Source: Rubritepida flocculans DSM 14296 (GTDB lineage Bacteria; Pseudomonadota; Alphaproteobacteria; Acetobacterales; Acetobacteraceae). From it: 64,000 bases of DNA. The translations under genes and the position numbers were made by a program. This document shows positions 43,246 through 51,973 of the stretch, piece by piece. The notes under the pieces are model-generated. The model was not told where the DNA came from, did not search any database, and worked only from the letters and a program-made list of their open reading frames with translations. The stretch spans positions 158,915-222,914 of the forward strand of contig NZ_AUDH01000005.1 of assembly GCF_000425365.1 (NCBI RefSeq), given 5' to 3'. Each line of letters opens with the position of its first letter. The first letter of the stretch is position 1.

Positions 43246-44031
43246 TCACACCACAGGGCTGCGCCCGCCATCCACATTGATCGCCGTGCCGGTGACATAG
43301 CCGCCCTGCTCGCTCGCCAGCAGCAGGGCGAGCGCGGCGAACTCCTCCGGCCGACCGATGCGCCCGAGCGGCACGCTGCGCCCCTGCTCCTCCTTCCAGG
43401 CCTCCCAGGAGAGGCCCCGCAAATCCGAGGCGTGGCGGCGCACCCATTGGTCGCTCTCGATGATGCCCACCAGCAGCGCGTTCACCAGCACATTGTGGGG
43501 CGCGAACTCGTTGGCCAGCGCCTTGGTCAGCGCCATGCCGGCCGCCCGGCTCACGCTGGTCGGCGTCGAGGCCGCAAGCGGGGCCTTCGCGCCGATGTTG
43601 AGCACGTTGATGACGCGCCCCCAGCGCCGCTCCCGCATCCCGGGCAGCGCCAGCCGGCAGAGGCGGATGGCGGCGAAGAGCTTGAGGTCCAGATCCTCCT
43701 GCCAGGCGGCGTCGCTGATGTCGAGGAAGGGGCCGCGCTGCGAGGTGCCGGCGTTGTTCACCAGGATGTCGAGCGGGCCGAGCGCGGCCTCGGCCTCGCC
43801 GAAGGCCCGGGCGCAGCCCTCCGCGGTGCGGATGTCGGCGGAAATCGCCGCCACCCGCGCGCCCGGCGCCGCCGCCTGCACCTCGGCCCGGGCGGCGGCC
43901 AGCGCCTCCTCTCCGCGCGCCACCAGCGCGACATGCCCTCCCGCCCCGGCGAAGGCCTTGGCCATGGCGAGGCCGAGCCCCTTCGAGCCCCCGGTGATGA
44001 GCGCGCGCCGCCCATCGAGCCTGATCTGCAT
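43246..44031 (-). CDS. SDR-family protein with altered active site
   Basis: Short-chain dehydrogenase/reductase fold, 261 residues. Cofactor motif ALITGGSKGLGLAMAKAF, NNAGTS, and the C-terminal IGRPEEFAALALLLASEQGGYVTGTAINVDGG are standard. Where the YxxxK catalytic pair is expected, the sequence is TSVSRAAGMALTK, so Tyr and Lys appear replaced by Thr/Ser and Arg. A subfamily with this feature may have another chemistry or be non-catalytic. It starts 53 bases after the 4,5-dihydroxyphthalate-decarboxylase-like gene and is likely part of the same catabolic operon. Confidence 0.85.
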   Translation of the reverse strand: MQIRLDGRRALITGGSKGLGLAMAKAFAGAGGHVALVARGEEALAAARAEVQAAAPGARVAAISADIRTAEGCARAFGEAEAALGPLDILVNNAGTSQRGPFLDISDAAWQEDLDLKLFAAIRLCRLALPGMRERRWGRVINVLNIGAKAPLAASTPTSVSRAAGMALTKALANEFAPHNVLVNALLVGIIESDQWVRRHASDLRGLSWEAWKEEQGRSVPLGRIGRPEEFAALALLLASEQGGYVTGTAINVDGGRSPVV

Positions 44032-44084
44032 GGCCTTCCTCCCGTGCTGTCGCGGCCGAGGTTAGACGGCGCCCCGCGCGCCCG

Positions 44085-45035
44085 TCACGCGGCTTCGCCG
44101 AGCGTGCTCGGGTGGAACAGCTCCTCCGGCGCGATCTCGCGCGCGGCGAGCCCGTCGGCCCGGGCGAAGCGGATCATCGCGGCGATTTCGGCGCGGTTGC
44201 GCGCGAAACCGTAGGGCCAGACATCGCCGCCCATCGCGCGCTCCTGCTCCTCCATCGCCGCGGCGATCCAGGGCAGCGAGACGCGCAGCACATTGCTCAG
44301 CCGCAGCTCCTCGAGGGCGAGGCGGCGCGCGGCCGCGAAGGCGCGGAACAGCTCCACCGGCAGCCAGGGATGGGCCTCCGCCACGTCCCGCCGCAGGGCG
44401 AGGCAGTGCATGATGGGAAAGAAGCCGCTCCGTGCGAACCAGGCCCGCTCGGCCGCCGCGTAATCGGGGAAGAGCCGCGCCACCTGCGGGTGGGGCGCGG
44501 GCGGGCGGGGCGTGATCAGCGCATCCACCCGCCCCTCGCGCAGCGCCTGCTCGGGCGGCTCGCCGAGCGGCGCCACGTCGAACCCCTCGGGCAGGGCGAT
44601 GGCGATGCGCTCGGCGCCGATGCGCCAGCGGATGGCGCGCGTGTCGATCCCGTATTCCTCGCGCAGGATGCCCCGCACCCAGAGCGCGGCCGTCTGCTGG
44701 TATTCGGGCAGGGCGATGCAGCGCCCGGCCAGATCCTCGGGCCGGGAGATGCCGCGCCCGGTGCGGATCCAGATCGCCCCGTGGCGGAAGGCGCGGGAGA
44801 GGAAGACCGGCACGCCCACATAGGCCGAATCCCCCCGCGCCGTGGTGGTGATGTGGCTGCCCATGGAGAGCTCGCTCACCTCGAAGGCGCGGTCGCGCAG
44901 CGCGCGGCGGAAGATGTCCTCCGGCTCTCCGGGCAGGGCGATGAACTCCACCCCCGGCACGCGCACCCGCCCGTCGAGGATGGGGCGCGTGCGGTCGGAG
45001 AGGGTGCAGGCGAGGGTCAGGCGCAGCGTGGCCAC
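44085..45035 (-). CDS. 4,5-dihydroxyphthalate decarboxylase-like protein (PBP-II fold)
   Basis: 316 residues, matching the group annotated as 4,5-dihydroxyphthalate decarboxylase or ABC substrate-binding-like protein. Landmarks are LDGRVRVPGVEFIALPGEPEDIFRR, VSELSMGSHITTTARGDSAYVGVPVFLSRAF, GRGISRPEDLAGRCIALPEYQQTAALWVRGIL. No signal peptide is seen, so it is probably cytoplasmic. GTG 45035 directly follows the TGA of the Mo-subunit gene. Actual decarboxylase activity is uncertain. Context suggests aromatic or N-heterocyclic catabolism. Confidence 0.82.
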   Translation of the reverse strand: MATLRLTLACTLSDRTRPILDGRVRVPGVEFIALPGEPEDIFRRALRDRAFEVSELSMGSHITTTARGDSAYVGVPVFLSRAFRHGAIWIRTGRGISRPEDLAGRCIALPEYQQTAALWVRGILREEYGIDTRAIRWRIGAERIAIALPEGFDVAPLGEPPEQALREGRVDALITPRPPAPHPQVARLFPDYAAAERAWFARSGFFPIMHCLALRRDVAEAHPWLPVELFRAFAAARRLALEELRLSNVLRVSLPWIAAAMEEQERAMGGDVWPYGFARNRAEIAAMIRFARADGLAAREIAPEELFHPSTLGEAA

Positions 45036-47138
45036 TCAGAGATTCTCCGGCGTGAAGGGAAGGCGCTCGGGCCGCACGCCCAGCGCCTGGTGGACGGCGT
45101 TCGCGATGGCGGCGATGGTGGGGCCCATGCTGGCCTCGCCCGCGCCGAGGGGCGGCTCCTCGGGCCGGGCGATGAGCCGCACCGCCACCGCCGGCGCGTC
45201 GCGGAAGCGCAGCACCGGATAGGCGGCCCAGGAATCCGAGAGCACCCGCCCCTCGCCGATCCGCACCGCCTCGTGCAGCGCGATGGAGACGGCGTGCAGC
45301 GCGCCGCCTTCGAGCTGGTTCTCCGCCCCGTCGGGGTTGATCACCTCGCCCATGTCGCAGGCGATGGAGAGCGAGAGGCAGCGCAGCCGCTCCTCGGCGC
45401 GCAGATGCGCGGCCACGGCGCACCAGGCCCCGCTGTTCTTGTAGCGCGCGAAGCCGAGGCCGAGCCCCTCGCCCTCCGGCAGCCCGGCCCGCCCCTCCCA
45501 GCCCGCCATGGCGGCGGCGGCGAGAAGCACCTCCCGCGCGCGGGGGTCGTCGAGGTGGCGCAGGCGGAAGGCGAGCGGATCCTCGCCCGCCATCGCGGCC
45601 AGCTCCTCCATCACGCTCTCGATGGCCCAGACATGGATCAGCGCGCCGAGCCCGCGCAGCGCGGAGCAGCGGATCGGCATCTCGGAAAGCCGCGTCATCC
45701 GCGCCTCGAGATGCGGCGTGCGGTAGGCCGGGATCTGGTTGCGCTGCGCGCCCCCGCCGCCGGCCAGCGGCGCGTCCTGGCTGGGCGGGACGGGCCGCCC
45801 GCCGGGCAGCAGCGGCGCGGCCAGCAGCACCGGCACGGCCCCGCGCCCGGGCCGGCCCGAATGGCCGTTGGAGCGCACATGGCTGCGCCAGGAGGCGAGC
45901 GTGCCGGCCTCGTCCAGCACCGCCTCCACCGCCACCGCCATGGCGGGCGAGAGCGGGGCGGAAGCGAACTCCTCCGCGCGCGTCCACAGCGCGCGCACCG
46001 GCCGGCCGGGCCGGGCGCGGGCGGCGAGCGCGGCGTCGAGCGCCACGTCGTCCGCCCCGTTGTGGCCGTAGCAGCCCGCGCCCTCGCGGTGCTCCACCAC
46101 CACCGCCTCTTCCGGCAGGCCCAGCACCTTCGCCAGATCGGCCCGCAGATTGTAGGGGCCCTGGGCGTGGCTCCAGACGCGCATCACGCCCCCCTCCCAC
46201 AGCGCCACCGCGCAGCATGTGCCCACCGAGCCATGCGCGAGGAAGGGCCGGCGAAAGAGGCGCCGCAGCATGCGCCCGCCCTCGGGCGGCGCGCCGTGCC
46301 GCGCCACCAGGCTCTCCTCGCCCGGGGCGGCGTCGAGCCAGGCCTGCGGGTCGTCGGGGATCTCCGCCCCGCCCTGCCAGCGGCAGGCGGCGGCGAGGCG
46401 CGGGGCGAGGCGCTCGGCCTCGGCCTCCGTCTCCGCGATCACCGCGAGGAAGCCGCCCTCCCGCCACAGCGCGGGATGGGCGGGCGCCTCGACCAGCACC
46501 GCGCCCGGGCGCGGCGGGCGGATCATGCGCGCGTGCAGCATCCCGGGCAGGCGCAGATCGTGCAGGAAGCGCGCCTCGCCGAAGATCTTGGCCGGAAGGT
46601 CGAGCCGCGGCAGGCTCCGCCCCGCGAGGCGGCGCGCGGCGGGCGGCTTGGGCGCGGCCTCGCCGCGCGCCTCGCCCGCCAGCAGCCCGCGCCCGGCGAA
46701 GGCGGCGTAGGAGCCGATCTCGCCGCCTGGGCCGATGAAGCGCCCCTCCTCCACCCGGATCGCGGCGAGCGGCGCGCCCGAGGCCTGCGCGGCGACCGAG
46801 AGGAAACGCGCCCGCGCCTCGGCGCAGGCCTGGCGCAGCGCCATCCCCCCCTCCTGCACCGAGAGGCTGCCGGAGGTGACGGCCTCGTTCGGGCTCTCGC
46901 CCGTCACGGTCGGCGCGATGCGGATGCGCTCGGGCGGCAGGTCCAGCTCCTCCGCCGCGATCTGCGCCAGCGCGGTGAGGATGCCCTGCCCCAGCTCCAC
47001 CTTGCCGGGGCGGATCGTCACCGTGCCGTCGGGGTGGAAGGCGAGCCACTGCTCGAGCCGCGGGTTGAGCCTCAGGCTGCCGGGCAGGCGCGGCCCCCCC
47101 TCCCCTTCCGGCGCCGGCCCGTGGAAGGCGAGGTTCAC
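45036..47138 (-). CDS. Molybdopterin subunit of xanthine-dehydrogenase-type hydroxylase
   Basis: Large Mo subunit of a two-subunit hydroxylase resembling isoquinoline 1-oxidoreductase or nicotinate dehydrogenase. 700 residues: VELGQGILTALAQIAAEELDL (Mo-cofactor contact, about 48-68), MALRQACAEAR, LAHGSVGTCCAVALWE, LIHVWAIESVMEELA, and the C-terminal GAGEASMGPTIAAIANAV carrying the presumed catalytic Glu. GTG 47138 overlaps the FeS-gene stop (GTGA). It lacks an N-terminal Tat signal, so a cytoplasmic location is likely. No FAD subunit or cytochrome acceptor is visible nearby. Confidence 0.9.
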   Translation of the reverse strand: MNLAFHGPAPEGEGGPRLPGSLRLNPRLEQWLAFHPDGTVTIRPGKVELGQGILTALAQIAAEELDLPPERIRIAPTVTGESPNEAVTSGSLSVQEGGMALRQACAEARARFLSVAAQASGAPLAAIRVEEGRFIGPGGEIGSYAAFAGRGLLAGEARGEAAPKPPAARRLAGRSLPRLDLPAKIFGEARFLHDLRLPGMLHARMIRPPRPGAVLVEAPAHPALWREGGFLAVIAETEAEAERLAPRLAAACRWQGGAEIPDDPQAWLDAAPGEESLVARHGAPPEGGRMLRRLFRRPFLAHGSVGTCCAVALWEGGVMRVWSHAQGPYNLRADLAKVLGLPEEAVVVEHREGAGCYGHNGADDVALDAALAARARPGRPVRALWTRAEEFASAPLSPAMAVAVEAVLDEAGTLASWRSHVRSNGHSGRPGRGAVPVLLAAPLLPGGRPVPPSQDAPLAGGGGAQRNQIPAYRTPHLEARMTRLSEMPIRCSALRGLGALIHVWAIESVMEELAAMAGEDPLAFRLRHLDDPRAREVLLAAAAMAGWEGRAGLPEGEGLGLGFARYKNSGAWCAVAAHLRAEERLRCLSLSIACDMGEVINPDGAENQLEGGALHAVSIALHEAVRIGEGRVLSDSWAAYPVLRFRDAPAVAVRLIARPEEPPLGAGEASMGPTIAAIANAVHQALGVRPERLPFTPENL

Positions 47139-47587
47139 GCGCGCATCTCCGCCGCCGCGCGGCGGATCGCGCGCAGGATGCGGTTGTGGCTGCCGCAGCG
47201 GCAGAGATGCGGATCGAGCGCGGCGCGCAGGCTCGCCTCGTCGGGGTCGGGGTTCTCGCGCAGCAGCGCCGCGGCGGTGACGATGATCCCCGCGAGGCAG
47301 AAGCCGCACTGCCCCGCCTCCTCGGCCAGGAAGGCGCGCTGCAGCGGGTGCGGCGCCGCCCGCCCGCCCAGGCCCTCCAGCGTCACCACCGCGCGGCCCT
47401 CGGCCGCCTCGACGGGCAGGGCGCAGGAGGGGGTGCTGCGCCCCTCCAGCAGCACATGGCAGGCGCCGCACCGCTCCTCGCCGCAGCCGAAGCGCGGCGT
47501 GTTCAGCCCCTGCGCCCGCAGCGCCTGCAGCAGCGTCATCCCCCCGGGCAGGGCGGCGGGCGCGCCGTTCAGCGCGCAGCGGATCAT
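47135..47587 (-). CDS. 2Fe-2S subunit of xanthine-dehydrogenase-type hydroxylase
   Basis: 150 residues with two [2Fe-2S] centres: the plant-ferredoxin-type FGCGEERCGACHVLLEG...SCALP (about 34-60) and the helical CGFCLAGIIVTA...HLCRCGSHNRILRAI (about 92-140). It transfers electrons from the Mo centre to an unknown acceptor. I use ATG 47587, which overlaps the Bug stop (ATGA); the ten extra upstream residues of an earlier ATG are not conserved. Second gene of the operon. Confidence 0.94.
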   Translation of the reverse strand: MIRCALNGAPAALPGGMTLLQALRAQGLNTPRFGCGEERCGACHVLLEGRSTPSCALPVEAAEGRAVVTLEGLGGRAAPHPLQRAFLAEEAGQCGFCLAGIIVTAAALLRENPDPDEASLRAALDPHLCRCGSHNRILRAIRRAAAEMRA

Positions 47588-48546
47588 CCGGCCGTGATGC
47601 GCGCCATGCGGATCCATTCGGCCTGGCGCTGGATGTCGCGGCGCAGGAAGGCGTCGAAGGCGTCCACCGTCATGGGCATGACCTGCGCGCCGGCGGCGAG
47701 CTGGCGCTCGCGCGTCGCGGGCAGTTCGAGGATGCGGTTCACCTCGGCGTTCAGCCGCTCCACCACCGGCCGCGGCGTGCCGGCGGGCGCCATGAGGCCG
47801 AGCCAGATGGAGGCCTCGTAGCCCGGCAGCGCCTCGGCCACGGTGGGCAGCTCGGGCAGCAGGGGGCTGCGCTCGGGGCCGGTGGTGGCGAGGCCGCGCA
47901 CCCGCCCCGCCGCGATCTGCTCGCGCATGGTGGGGATGGCGTCGAACATGATGGGCACCTGGCCCGAGATCACCGCCGTGCGCGCCTCGTTGGAGCCGCG
48001 GAAGGGCACATGCGTCACCTCCACACCCGCCATGGCGCGGAACACCTCGCCGGCGATGTGATAGGGCGTGCCCGGGCCGCTGGAGGCGTAGTCGAAGCGG
48101 CCCGGATGGGCGCGCAGCAGCGCCACCAGCTCGGGCACGCTGCGCGCGGCGAGGGAGGGATGCACCACCAGCGCGTGGTGGGCGATGTTGATGGCGGCCA
48201 CGGGTGCGAGGTCGCGCATCAGCACATAGGGGCGGCTGGGCAGCAGCGTCTCGTTCGCCGTATGGGTGTTGCTCATCAGCAGCAGGGTGTGGCCGTCGGG
48301 GGCGGATTTCGCCACCTGGTCGGTGCCGATGGTCGCGCCCGCGCCGGGGCGGTTCTCCACCACGAAGGGCTGGCCGAAGGCGGCGGCCAGCGGCTCGGCC
48401 AGGAAGCGCGCCGCCACGTCGGCCGAGCCGCCGAGGCCGAAGGGCACCACGATGCGCACCGGCCGCTGCGGCCAGGTGGGTTGCGCGCCCGCCGGCAGGG
48501 CGAGCAGCAGGGCGGGCGCGGCGAGCGCATGGCGGCGGCGCAGCAT
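47584..48546 (-). CDS. Bug-family (TctC-like) receptor upstream of Mo hydroxylase
   Basis: Periplasmic binding protein, 320 residues. Signal peptide MLRRRHALAAPALLLALPAGAQ, then VRIVVPFGLGGSADVAARFLAE, ENRPGAGATIGTDQVAKSAPDG, FDYASSGPGTPYHIAGE and VPFRGSNEARTAVISGQVP. First gene of the operon with the hydroxylase subunits, so its ligand is probably the hydroxylase substrate (an aromatic or heterocyclic carboxylate). No TctAB transporter is nearby. ATG 48546 is preferred to a start 24 codons upstream. Confidence 0.92.
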   Translation of the reverse strand: MLRRRHALAAPALLLALPAGAQPTWPQRPVRIVVPFGLGGSADVAARFLAEPLAAAFGQPFVVENRPGAGATIGTDQVAKSAPDGHTLLLMSNTHTANETLLPSRPYVLMRDLAPVAAINIAHHALVVHPSLAARSVPELVALLRAHPGRFDYASSGPGTPYHIAGEVFRAMAGVEVTHVPFRGSNEARTAVISGQVPIMFDAIPTMREQIAAGRVRGLATTGPERSPLLPELPTVAEALPGYEASIWLGLMAPAGTPRPVVERLNAEVNRILELPATRERQLAAGAQVMPMTVDAFDAFLRRDIQRQAEWIRMARITAG

Positions 48547-48721
48547 GGCGAGGACGTCTCCCGGATGTTTCCCGCCCCTACATCCGGCCGGGCCGCCCGC
48601 CGCGCAAGGGGGGCGCAACGATCCTCTTGCCTCGCCTCCCTGCGCTGCCGCAGTCGCCCGGAAGAAGGAGGCGCCATCGGACGCCGGGCGCCGGCCGTGT
48701 GACGGGCTTTTCCGTTCCGGC

Positions 48722-48781
48722 GCGGGCTCCCTCGTGGCGGGCGACCGCTTGCCCTGACGCGCAAGAGGGCGAGGAGCCCGC
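48722..48781 (-). terminator. Long stem downstream of the Anbu gene
   Basis: GCGGGCTC-c-CTCG pairs with CGAG-GAGCCCGC (12 pairs, one bulge) around 35 bases that contain a smaller CTTGC/GCAAG stem. It lies 36 bases after the Anbu stop. The 270-base gap 48547-48816 otherwise shows no gene or clear promoter. Confidence 0.4.
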
Positions 48782-48816
48782 GGGGGTGAGGCGGGCGGCC
48801 TGCGATGCCGCCCCTC

Positions 48817-49548
48817 TCAGACGAAATCCGGCCGCGGGAGGCGCATATAGGCCTCCCGCAGCGCCTCCGACCAGCCGTCGCGGATGCTGCGGTAATAGCC
48901 ATCCTCCTCGGTGATGCGCCGGCGCACCGCGAGGCGCAGCCCGTCGCGCCGGATCACCGTGAGGTCGAGCGGCAGGCCGACCGAGAGGTTGGAGCGGATG
49001 GTGCTGTCCATGCTGATCAGCGTCAGCGCCACCCCTTCCACCAGCGAGGTGCGCGGCGTGAGCACCCGGTCCAGGATGGGCTTGCCGTATTTGTGCTCGC
49101 CGATCTGCAGGAAGGGCGTGTCCTCCGTCGCCTCGATGAAGTTGCCGGCGCTGTAGATCAGGAACAGCCGCGGCGCGCCGCCCGCGATCTGCCCGCCCAG
49201 CAGGAAGGAGCAGTCGAAGGCGAGGCCCTGCTGCGCCAGCGCCGCCCCGTCGCGCCGGTTCACCTCGCGCACCGCCGCGCCGACGAGCTGGGCGGCGGCG
49301 AACATGTCGTGCACGTCGGTCAGGCGAAGCTGCGCCCCCTCCATCCAGACGCCCTGCTGCAGCAGGTTCCAGACGGTCTGCGTCACCGCGAGGTTGCCCG
49401 CCGTCATCAGCGCGAGCGCGCGCTCGCCCGGCACCTCCACCGCATGCATCTTCGAGAAGGTGGAGATGTTGTCGAGGCCCGCATTGGTGCGCGTGTCCGA
49501 GAGCAGGACGAGCCCCTCCTCCACCGAGAGGCCGACGCAATAGGTCAT
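48817..49548 (-). CDS. Anbu / proteasome-type Ntn peptidase
   Basis: Ancestral beta-subunit-like (Anbu, BPH) protein of the proteasome Ntn-hydrolase superfamily, 243 residues. Thr2 in MTYCVGLSVEEGLVLLSDTRTNAGLD is the presumed N-terminal nucleophile after Met removal; LALMTAGNLAVTQTVWNLL and LIYSAGNFIEATEDTPFLQIGEHKYGKPILDR are family blocks. It self-assembles into rings or helices; protease activity is disputed. Third gene after ATP-grasp and alpha-E genes, the conserved Anbu operon. Confidence 0.94.
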   Translation of the reverse strand: MTYCVGLSVEEGLVLLSDTRTNAGLDNISTFSKMHAVEVPGERALALMTAGNLAVTQTVWNLLQQGVWMEGAQLRLTDVHDMFAAAQLVGAAVREVNRRDGAALAQQGLAFDCSFLLGGQIAGGAPRLFLIYSAGNFIEATEDTPFLQIGEHKYGKPILDRVLTPRTSLVEGVALTLISMDSTIRSNLSVGLPLDLTVIRRDGLRLAVRRRITEEDGYYRSIRDGWSEALREAYMRLPRPDFV

Positions 49549-49564
49549 GCGCGCGCTCCTTCGC

Positions 49565-50494
49565 TCAGGGACGGATGTAGAAGGCCTCGATCTCGGCGCC
49601 CAGCCGCGCGGTGCGGCCGATCATGTCGGTGAGGAAGGCGTGCAGCCCGCCCTCCAGGATGTCTCCGATGCGGCCGTAGGCGAGGCGCGCGTGCAATTCG
49701 CCCGCCAGGCGGTGGCACTCGCCCCGCCGCCCGCCCTGGCCGGCGGCGATGCGCTCCAGCACCTCCAGCACCCGGCCGAAGCAGGCGACGAGGCTGCGCG
49801 GCAGCTCGGGCCGCAGGATGAGGAGCTCGGCGATCCGCTTCGCCTCCAGCCGGTCGCGATAGACCCAGTGATAGGCGCGCAGCGCCGAGACGGATTGCAG
49901 GATGGCCTGCCACTGCCCGTAGGCCACCGTGCCCTGGCTGCCGGGGCCGAGCAGGTCGTGCTTCACGTCCAGCAGGCGCGCGGTGTTGTCCGCGCGCTCC
50001 AGCGCGGTGCCGAGCTGCACGAAGAGCCAGGGCTCGCCGCGCAGCATCGTGTCCTGCGCGGCGCCGTTGAACAGCAGCACGCGCTCGCGCACCCATTCGA
50101 GGAATCCGGGCAGCTTCTCGCCCTGGAACTCCGCCGCGCGGATCTGGTTCCAGGTGTCGTTCAGCGCGCCCCACATGTCCACGGTCAGCGCGGTGCGCAC
50201 CGTGCGGGCGTTGTGCCGGGCGGCGGCGAAGCAGGGGATGATGCCCGAGAGGTTGTCGGGGTCGCGGACCAGGAAGTCCACGACGTTCTCCTGCGTCGTC
50301 TCGGCGTGCTTCGCATCGAAGCCGGGCGCGCAGCCGCTCGCCACCAGCAGAGAGCGCCAGGCGTCGAGCTCCGCGCCGAGCTCGGAGGAGAGGCTCGCCA
50401 TGCGCAGCGTCACCGAGAGGCCGCGCGCGACATTGGCCGCGCGTTCGGTGTAGCGGCCGAGCCAGAACAGGCAGTCCGCGGTGCGGCTCAGCAT
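49565..50494 (-). CDS. Alpha-E domain protein
   Basis: 309 residues, mostly helical; the alpha-E family starts MLSRTADCLFWLGRYTERAANVARGL, then CFAAARHNARTVRTALTVDMWGALNDTW and ALERADNTARLLDVKHDLLG. Function unproven; it always co-occurs with circularly permuted ATP-grasp enzymes and is thought to help form or process a peptide-like product. ATG 50494 overlaps the ATP-grasp stop by seven bases and the stop is 16 bases before Anbu. Confidence 0.93.
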   Translation of the reverse strand: MLSRTADCLFWLGRYTERAANVARGLSVTLRMASLSSELGAELDAWRSLLVASGCAPGFDAKHAETTQENVVDFLVRDPDNLSGIIPCFAAARHNARTVRTALTVDMWGALNDTWNQIRAAEFQGEKLPGFLEWVRERVLLFNGAAQDTMLRGEPWLFVQLGTALERADNTARLLDVKHDLLGPGSQGTVAYGQWQAILQSVSALRAYHWVYRDRLEAKRIAELLILRPELPRSLVACFGRVLEVLERIAAGQGGRRGECHRLAGELHARLAYGRIGDILEGGLHAFLTDMIGRTARLGAEIEAFYIRP

Positions 50495-51933
50495 GCCACG
50501 CCCCCCTGGCCGGGGTCGCTTTCCAGCACCCAGGTGTCCTTGGTGCCGCCGCCCTGCGAGGAGTTCACGACGAGCGAGCCCTCGCGCAGCGCCACGCGCG
50601 TCAGCCCGCCGGGGACGATGCGCACCTCGTCCTTCGTGCTCAGCACGAAGGGCCGCAGGTCCACATGGCGCGGGGCGATGCCGCTGGCGCAGAGCGTGGG
50701 CACGGTGGAGAGCGCGAGCGTGGGCTGGGCGATGTAGTCGGCCGGGCGGGCGCGGATGCGCGCGGCGAACTCCGCCCGCTCGGCCGCGGTGGCGTGCGGG
50801 CCGATCATCATGCCGTAGCCGCCGGAGCCCTGGGCGAGCTTGACCACCAGCTCGTCCAGGTGGGCGAGCACATAGGCGCGGTCCTCCTCGCGCTCGCAGA
50901 GATATGTGGGGACGTTGGCGAGCTTCGGCTCCTCGCCGAGGTAGAAGCGGATCATCTCGGGCACGTAGGGATAGACCGCCTTGTCGTCGGCGATGCCGCA
51001 GCCCGGCGCGTTGCACAGCGCGACGTTTCCGGCGCGGTAGGCGGCCATGAGCCCGGGCACGCCCAGCATCGAATCCGGGCGGAAGGCGAGCGGGTCGAGG
51101 AAGTCGTCGTCGATGCGGCGGTAGATCACGTCCACGCGGCGCGGCCCCGCTGTGGTGCGCATGAACACCACCTCGTTCTCGACGAAGAGATCCGCGCCCT
51201 CCACCACCTCCACGCCCATCTCGTCGGCCAGGAAGCAGTGCTCGTAATAGGCGCTGTTGAAGCTGCCGGGCGTGAGCACCACCACCGTCGGGTCGGGCCC
51301 CGCGCGCTCGGGGGCGGCGGCCTTGAGCGTGGCGAGCAGATCCTCGGGGTAGCGGTTCACCGGCAGCAGCCGGTGCCGCGCGACGAGTTTCGGGAAGAGG
51401 CGCAGCATCGCCTCGCGGTTCTCGAGCATGTAGGAGACGCCCGAGGGCGTGCGCGCATTGTCCTCGAGCACGTAGAACTCGTCGGGGCCGGTGCGGACGA
51501 GGTCTATGCCCGCGATGTGGGTGTACACCCCGCCCGGCGGGGTGAAGCCCAGCATCTCCGGCCGGAACAGCTCGTTGCCGGTGACGAGGCGGGCGGGGAT
51601 GCGCCCGGCCTTCAGCATCTCCTGCGGCCCGTAGCAGTCGGCGAGGAAGGCGTTCAGCGCGCGCACGCGCTGCGCGAGGCCCGCGCTCAGGCGCTCCCAT
51701 TCGCCGCGGCCCAGGATGCGCGGGATGATGTCGAAGGGGATGAGGCGTTCCGGATCGCCGCCCTCGCCATAGACGGCGAAGGTGATGCCGATGCGCCGGA
51801 ACAGCAGCTCCGCCTCGGCGCGCTTGGCTTCCAGCTCATGCGCCGGCGTGCGGGCGAGCCAGGCCGCCACCTCCGCATAGGCGCCGCGCACCGGGCCCTC
51901 CGGCCCCTGTCGCATCTCGTCGAAGGCCCGCAC
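50488..51933 (-). CDS. Circularly permuted ATP-grasp protein
   Basis: ATP-grasp ligase-like enzyme (DUF404/DUF407 type), 481 residues: RIGITFAVYGEGGDPERLIPFDIIPR, YTHIAGIDLVRTGPDEFYVLEDNARTPSGVSYMLENR, GSFNSAYYEHCFLADEMGVEVVEG, DVIYRRIDDDFLDP, VVKLAQGSGGYGMMIGP. Proposed to make peptide (amide) bonds. Start: GTG 51933 (VRAFDEMRQ), after GGGGGAAA; the frame upstream reads an antisense-like sequence over the neighbouring gene. Leads the three-gene Anbu operon. No transglutaminase-like gene is present. Confidence 0.9.
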   Translation of the reverse strand: MRAFDEMRQGPEGPVRGAYAEVAAWLARTPAHELEAKRAEAELLFRRIGITFAVYGEGGDPERLIPFDIIPRILGRGEWERLSAGLAQRVRALNAFLADCYGPQEMLKAGRIPARLVTGNELFRPEMLGFTPPGGVYTHIAGIDLVRTGPDEFYVLEDNARTPSGVSYMLENREAMLRLFPKLVARHRLLPVNRYPEDLLATLKAAAPERAGPDPTVVVLTPGSFNSAYYEHCFLADEMGVEVVEGADLFVENEVVFMRTTAGPRRVDVIYRRIDDDFLDPLAFRPDSMLGVPGLMAAYRAGNVALCNAPGCGIADDKAVYPYVPEMIRFYLGEEPKLANVPTYLCEREEDRAYVLAHLDELVVKLAQGSGGYGMMIGPHATAAERAEFAARIRARPADYIAQPTLALSTVPTLCASGIAPRHVDLRPFVLSTKDEVRIVPGGLTRVALREGSLVVNSSQGGGTKDTWVLESDPGQGGVAC

Positions 51934-51973
51934 CTTTCCCCCAACCCTCTTCCCGCCCCGAATTGACCAAGGC

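Noticed and set aside
44112..47597. A 1161-codon open frame on the plus strand
   Set aside because: It is antisense to the Mo-hydroxylase operon, and its product is His/Arg/Gly/Ala-rich without any motif. Long antisense frames are expected at this GC content.
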